Positions 61,122 to 64,000 of a DNA stretch of 64,000 nucleotides are shown one piece after another. Origin of the DNA: Thiomicrorhabdus sp. Milos-T2 (lineage in GTDB: Bacteria; Pseudomonadota; Gammaproteobacteria; Thiomicrospirales; Thiomicrospiraceae); the NCBI RefSeq assembly GCF_000702325.1, contig NZ_KL370891.1, forward strand, positions 766,917 to 830,916, given 5' to 3'. The notes under the pieces are model-generated. The model made no database searches, was not told where the DNA came from, and was given only the letters and a program-made list of their open reading frames with translations. A program made the position numbers and the translations under genes. Position 1 is the stretch's first letter, and each line of letters begins with the position of its first letter.

Positions 61122-61847
61122 ATGACTGGCACAAACGTTTACAAACAAGTACAAAAGCAATCCAATAATGAATTGAAGGATTTAGAGTCCTATTTGCCAT
61201 TAGTAAAACGAATTGCTTATCATTTGAAGGGGCGTTTGCCGGATAGTGTTTTTGTAGATGATTTGATTCAGTCGGGTATTATTGGACTTATTGAAGCTAT
61301 GCAGAAGTTCAATGCTAACCAGGGTGCAAGCTTTGAAACCTATGCAGGAATCCGTATTCGTGGCTCGATGTTGGACGAAATTCGTAAAGGAGACTGGACG
61401 CCACGCTCCGTTCACAGAAAATCTCGAGAAGTCAGCGAAGCTATTTCTAAAGTAGAAGCACATTTTGGTCGAGAGGCTAGGGATGGTGAAATTGCTGACG
61501 AGATGGGGGTTGACATAGAGCAGTATTATCATATTTTGCAAGATACAAATTCTGTTCAATTGTTATCCATTGATGAGCCTGATCATGAAGAGCTTTCAGA
61601 AGGAAGAATGGTTGCTAAAGCCTCAACTCCTTTTGGAGAGTTGGTAGAGAATGGTTTTCAAGACGCTTTAGCAAAAGAAATCACTAACCTTCCTGAAAAA
61701 GAAAAATTAGTCATGGCTCTATATTATGATGAAGAACTAAACCTAAAAGAAATTGGTGAAGTTTTAGAAGTCAGTGAATCAAGAGTCAGTCAAATTCATA
61801 GTCAGGCCATAAAGCGCATACGTTCTAGAATGGTTAACTGGATATAA
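61122..61847 (+). CDS. fliA: FliA, sigma-28 factor
   Basis: 241-aa sigma factor: region 2 (YLPLVKRIAYHLKGRLP, DLIQSGIIGLIEAM, FETYAGIRIRGSMLDEIRKGDW by position 27-95), region 3 and region 4 (LPEKEKLVMALYYDEELNLKEIGEVL, then SESRVSQIHSQAIKRIRSRM). It directs late flagellar transcription from TAAAGTTT-N11-GCCGATAA promoters and is inhibited by FlgM. It lies 19 bases after fleN. Confidence 0.97.
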   Translation: MTGTNVYKQVQKQSNNELKDLESYLPLVKRIAYHLKGRLPDSVFVDDLIQSGIIGLIEAMQKFNANQGASFETYAGIRIRGSMLDEIRKGDWTPRSVHRKSREVSEAISKVEAHFGREARDGEIADEMGVDIEQYYHILQDTNSVQLLSIDEPDHEELSEGRMVAKASTPFGELVENGFQDALAKEITNLPEKEKLVMALYYDEELNLKEIGEVLEVSESRVSQIHSQAIKRIRSRMVNWI

Positions 61848-61872
61848 TTTTAAAGCTCATTAGGATTATTGT

Positions 61873-62265
61873 GTGCATATTGATAGAGATTTAAAAATTT
61901 TGGTTGTTGATGACTTTTCAACCATGCGAAAAATTGTTAAAGATTTACTTAATGAGCTGGGTTTTTATCATCATGATGAGGCTGATGACGGTGAAACCGC
62001 TTGGCCTATGATCCAAACTGGAAAATATGATTTTATTATTAGTGATTGGAATATGCCTCAAGTGTCCGGCATAGAATTACTAAAAAAAGTTAGATCTGAT
62101 GTAAACCTTAAAGATACCCCCTTTTTATTAATTACCGCAGAAGCTAAACGTTCGCAAATTTTAGAAGCCTCTGATGCCGGAGTAGATGCTTATATTGTTA
62201 AACCTTTTACGGCGGCAACTCTTAACCAAAATATTCATGAAATACTGCAAAATTTTAATAACTGA
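61873..62265 (+). CDS. cheY: CheY chemotaxis response regulator
   Basis: 130-aa single receiver domain with the acidic pocket (VVDDFSTMRKIVKDLL), phospho-acceptor Asp-58 in IISDWNMPQVSG, Thr in LLITAEAK and Lys-110 region IVKPFTAATL. This is close to E. coli CheY (129 aa). CheY-P binds FliM to change rotation. Start at GTG 61873. It is 25 bases after fliA. Confidence 0.97.
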   Translation: MHIDRDLKILVVDDFSTMRKIVKDLLNELGFYHHDEADDGETAWPMIQTGKYDFIISDWNMPQVSGIELLKKVRSDVNLKDTPFLLITAEAKRSQILEASDAGVDAYIVKPFTAATLNQNIHEILQNFNN

Positions 62266-62378
62266 TGGTAAATATTATTTATGTCGGCTAAATTGTAGTA
62301 ATCAAATCAAATCCTCAAAGCTCTCTTTATTTTATAAATTAGCTTTTCCTATATAGGTTTTTATTTAAGGATAACCAT

Positions 62379-63059
62379 ATGACCTTTTCAACTCAGATAA
62401 CGCTTGATATGGCGCAAGATTTAGTTTTAGCGCTTCAAACTGAAGACTTTTCTAAAGTAGAAAGTATTATTGATACAATGACGAATATTAGAGAATCTGA
62501 GTTATATCAGCAGGTTAGTGAATTAACAACTAATCTACATCAAACGCTTGATGAACTGAATGATACTAGTCTGTTAATGCAAACAAAACACGATATTCCT
62601 GATGCCACAGAGCGATTACAGTATGTAATACAGACAACCGAAGAAGCCAGTAATAAGACTTTAGATGAAGCAGAACAAGCATTACAGTGTTTAGATGGTG
62701 TAAATGTTTTATTAGAAAATGAAATACCTGAGAAATTCTTAGAAACATTAAAACCTGAACTGAATTTAGTAGCCTCTAAATTGACAAATATTATGCTTGC
62801 ACAATCTTTTCAAGATCTTACGGGTCAGGTTTTAAATAGAGTTATTTTAATAATTAGTTCTTTAGAGCAAAGTTTGATTGAGTTGATTGATCAGTCAAGC
62901 CATGACTACCATAGTATTCCTGATAAAGAAGAAAGTTCTGAAAATAAACATCAAGCAGAAATGAAAGGCGTTGGCCCCAATGTTTCTCAGCAAGCAAAAA
63001 AGGATATAGTTGAATCTCAAGACGATATTGATGACTTGTTAAGTGACCTAGGGATTTAG
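62379..63059 (+). CDS. cheZ: CheZ, CheY-P phosphatase
   Basis: 226-aa helical protein with the catalytic helix motif SFQDLTGQVLNRV (~145-157; the Gln of Q-D-L-T-G-Q is the catalytic residue in the family) and the C-terminal CheY-binding tail DDIDDLLSDLGI. It removes phosphate from CheY-P. It follows cheY after 113 bases with AAGGA before the ATG. Confidence 0.94.
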   Translation: MTFSTQITLDMAQDLVLALQTEDFSKVESIIDTMTNIRESELYQQVSELTTNLHQTLDELNDTSLLMQTKHDIPDATERLQYVIQTTEEASNKTLDEAEQALQCLDGVNVLLENEIPEKFLETLKPELNLVASKLTNIMLAQSFQDLTGQVLNRVILIISSLEQSLIELIDQSSHDYHSIPDKEESSENKHQAEMKGVGPNVSQQAKKDIVESQDDIDDLLSDLGI

Positions 63060-63203
63060 GTTGTTTGATTTTTTATAGCGATATTTTTAACCAAGAATAT
63101 AAACAAGAGTTAGGTTTTTTTACCCTCAAGGGTTACCCAGAACCATTTGCACTCGTATATACTTTCGCGCAAAGATCTTATAGTGATTACATGGCAATTT
63201 AAA

Positions 63204-63219
63204 TGGCATAGTGATTGCT
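63204..63219 (+). promoter_or_regulatory. Sigma-54 promoter of cheA
   Basis: TGGCATAGTGATTGCT: GG at 63205-63206, 10 bases, GC at 63217-63218, about 78 bases before the cheA start. A weak sigma-28-like match (TAAAATTT, 10 bases, TCCGATCA; 63221-63246) lies just after it. Confidence 0.82.
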
Positions 63220-63295
63220 ATAAAATTTGGTAAATTAGTCCGATCACACTATTTTAAGAAATATCGGCTTTAAGAATTACCAAGAGGTGAACACT

Positions 63296-64000
63296 GTGGA
63301 TGAAGAGATTTTACAAGACTTTTTAGTTGAAGCATCTGAATTGGTGGATCAACTAAATGAACAGTTAGTAGACTTAGAGCATTCACCCACTGATGCAGAC
63401 TTACTTAACGCTGTTTTTCGAGGCTTTCACACCGTTAAAGGTGGCGCTGGTTTTTTAGGGATTACGCCTTTAATTGAAGTTTGCCATAGAGCTGAAAATG
63501 TATTCGATAAAATACGCAACGGTGATGTTAGCTATGATGCCCTAGCGGCAGATGTCATATTACGTGCTTTTGATGTTATTAGCGATTCGATTGAACGCTT
63601 AAATGACGGAGAAAGAGAGCTTCCTGCAAATAATCCTCAACTTCTTGTTGATCTTGACGCTTTAACCAAAGGTAATGCCGCTCCTGTTGTCGAAGCGCCT
63701 AAACAAGAAAGTAGTCTTCAATTAGCAGAAGGAGTTGATCCTGATGGTGATATGACAGATGAAGAGTTTGAAGCCTTGTTGAATCAAAGAGATTCAGGAG
63801 GGGCTTCTGATAATTCATCTGAAAACACGGGATTGTCTTTAGCTGAAGGCGTTGATCCCGATGGAGATATGACTGATGAAGAATTTGAAGCTTTACTGAA
63901 TCAACGTGATTCAGCTTCAAATGACAATGTAGCAGATTCAAGCACCTCTAAACTCGCTTTACCAGAAGGGGTTGATCCTGATGGTGATATGACGGATGAT
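63296..64000 (+). CDS. cheA: CheA chemotaxis histidine kinase, partial (5' part)
   Basis: 235 codons visible, open to the window edge. It starts at GTG 63296 with AAGAGGTG well placed. The Hpt domain (~1-110) has phospho-acceptor His in FRGFHTVKGGAGFLG (about residue 45). The linker to the P2 region carries three tandem units of about 39-40 residues, each with EGVDPDGDMTDEEFEALL, at 63725, 63842 and 63962; the third is cut by the window edge. CheA autophosphorylates under receptor control and feeds CheY and CheV. Confidence 0.95.
   Translation, partial: MDEEILQDFLVEASELVDQLNEQLVDLEHSPTDADLLNAVFRGFHTVKGGAGFLGITPLIEVCHRAENVFDKIRNGDVSYDALAADVILRAFDVISDSIERLNDGERELPANNPQLLVDLDALTKGNAAPVVEAPKQESSLQLAEGVDPDGDMTDEEFEALLNQRDSGGASDNSSENTGLSLAEGVDPDGDMTDEEFEALLNQRDSASNDNVADSSTSKLALPEGVDPDGDMTDD

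Noticed and set aside
63122-63133. Palindrome ACCCT-CA-AGGGT between cheZ and cheA as a terminator
   Set aside because: The T run precedes rather than follows the stem on the plus strand, and no minus-strand gene needs it.
63221-63246. Sigma-28-like match TAAAATTT-N10-TCCGATCA before cheA
   Set aside because: Several mismatches and a 10-base spacer; kept only as a note with the sigma-54 promoter.

Overview
The window is almost entirely one flagellar and chemotaxis megacluster from an AT-rich (about 40% GC by eye) gammaproteobacterium with a polar flagellum. FlhF, FleN/FlhG and a three-tier FlrA-FlrB-FlrC (FleQ-FleS-FleR) cascade support this, as do several textbook sigma-54 -24/-12 promoters and sigma-28-like boxes. 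Gene content and order suggest a sulfur-oxidising Thiomicrospira/Hydrogenovibrio/Thiomicrorhabdus-type organism, but the lineage is an inference and no rRNA gene is present to test it.

Layout. 1-4120: flgN (cut by the window edge), flgM and flgA on the minus strand, then cheV and an H-ring flgT on the plus strand. 4492-15618: basal body, hook and hook-junction genes flgBCDE, flgFGH and flgIJKL, with sigma-54 promoters before flgB, flgF and flgI. FlgJ is the short form without a peptidoglycan hydrolase. An MltC-like lytic transglycosylase (15674-16936) follows flgL and may supply that activity. A DEDDh exonuclease gene lies convergent to it. 17629-30464: a ten-gene operon for flagellin glycosylation with pseudaminic acid: pseB, pseC, pseF, a methyltransferase, pseG, a second methyltransferase, a fused ComA-ComB (phosphosulfolactate synthase plus phosphatase), an ATP-grasp ligase, pseI, a Maf-type glycosyltransferase and a sialidase-like propeller. 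30745-37009: two flagellins, two flaG genes, fliD, fliS and a fliT-like gene. 37098-40776: flrA (without receiver domain), flrB and flrC. 40945-48598: fliEFGHIJK. 48608-51420: a short methyl-accepting protein and motA/motB. 51447-59057: fliLMNOPQR, flhB, flhA. 59059-64000: flhF, fleN, fliA, cheY, cheZ and the start of cheA.

How it fits together. FlrA, from a consensus sigma-70 promoter, would start the cascade. FlrB/FlrC with sigma-54 would drive the flgB, flgF, flgI, fliD, fliE, fliK and cheA promoters. FliA, held by FlgM, would drive flgM and flagellin. The pse operon would make and attach the flagellin glycan.

The most interesting system is in the pse operon. No PseH-type acetyltransferase is visible in it, while a ComA-ComB fusion that should make sulfolactate sits directly next to an ATP-grasp ligase. 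I predict a sulfolactyl-amide (sulfonated) pseudaminic acid on the flagellin. Also notable are three copies of a short inverted-repeat element (two with perfect 5-bp flanking duplications), a strongly over-represented palindrome built on CAGGCCTGG, and sigma-28-like boxes placed, often in reverse orientation, just upstream of sigma-54 promoters.
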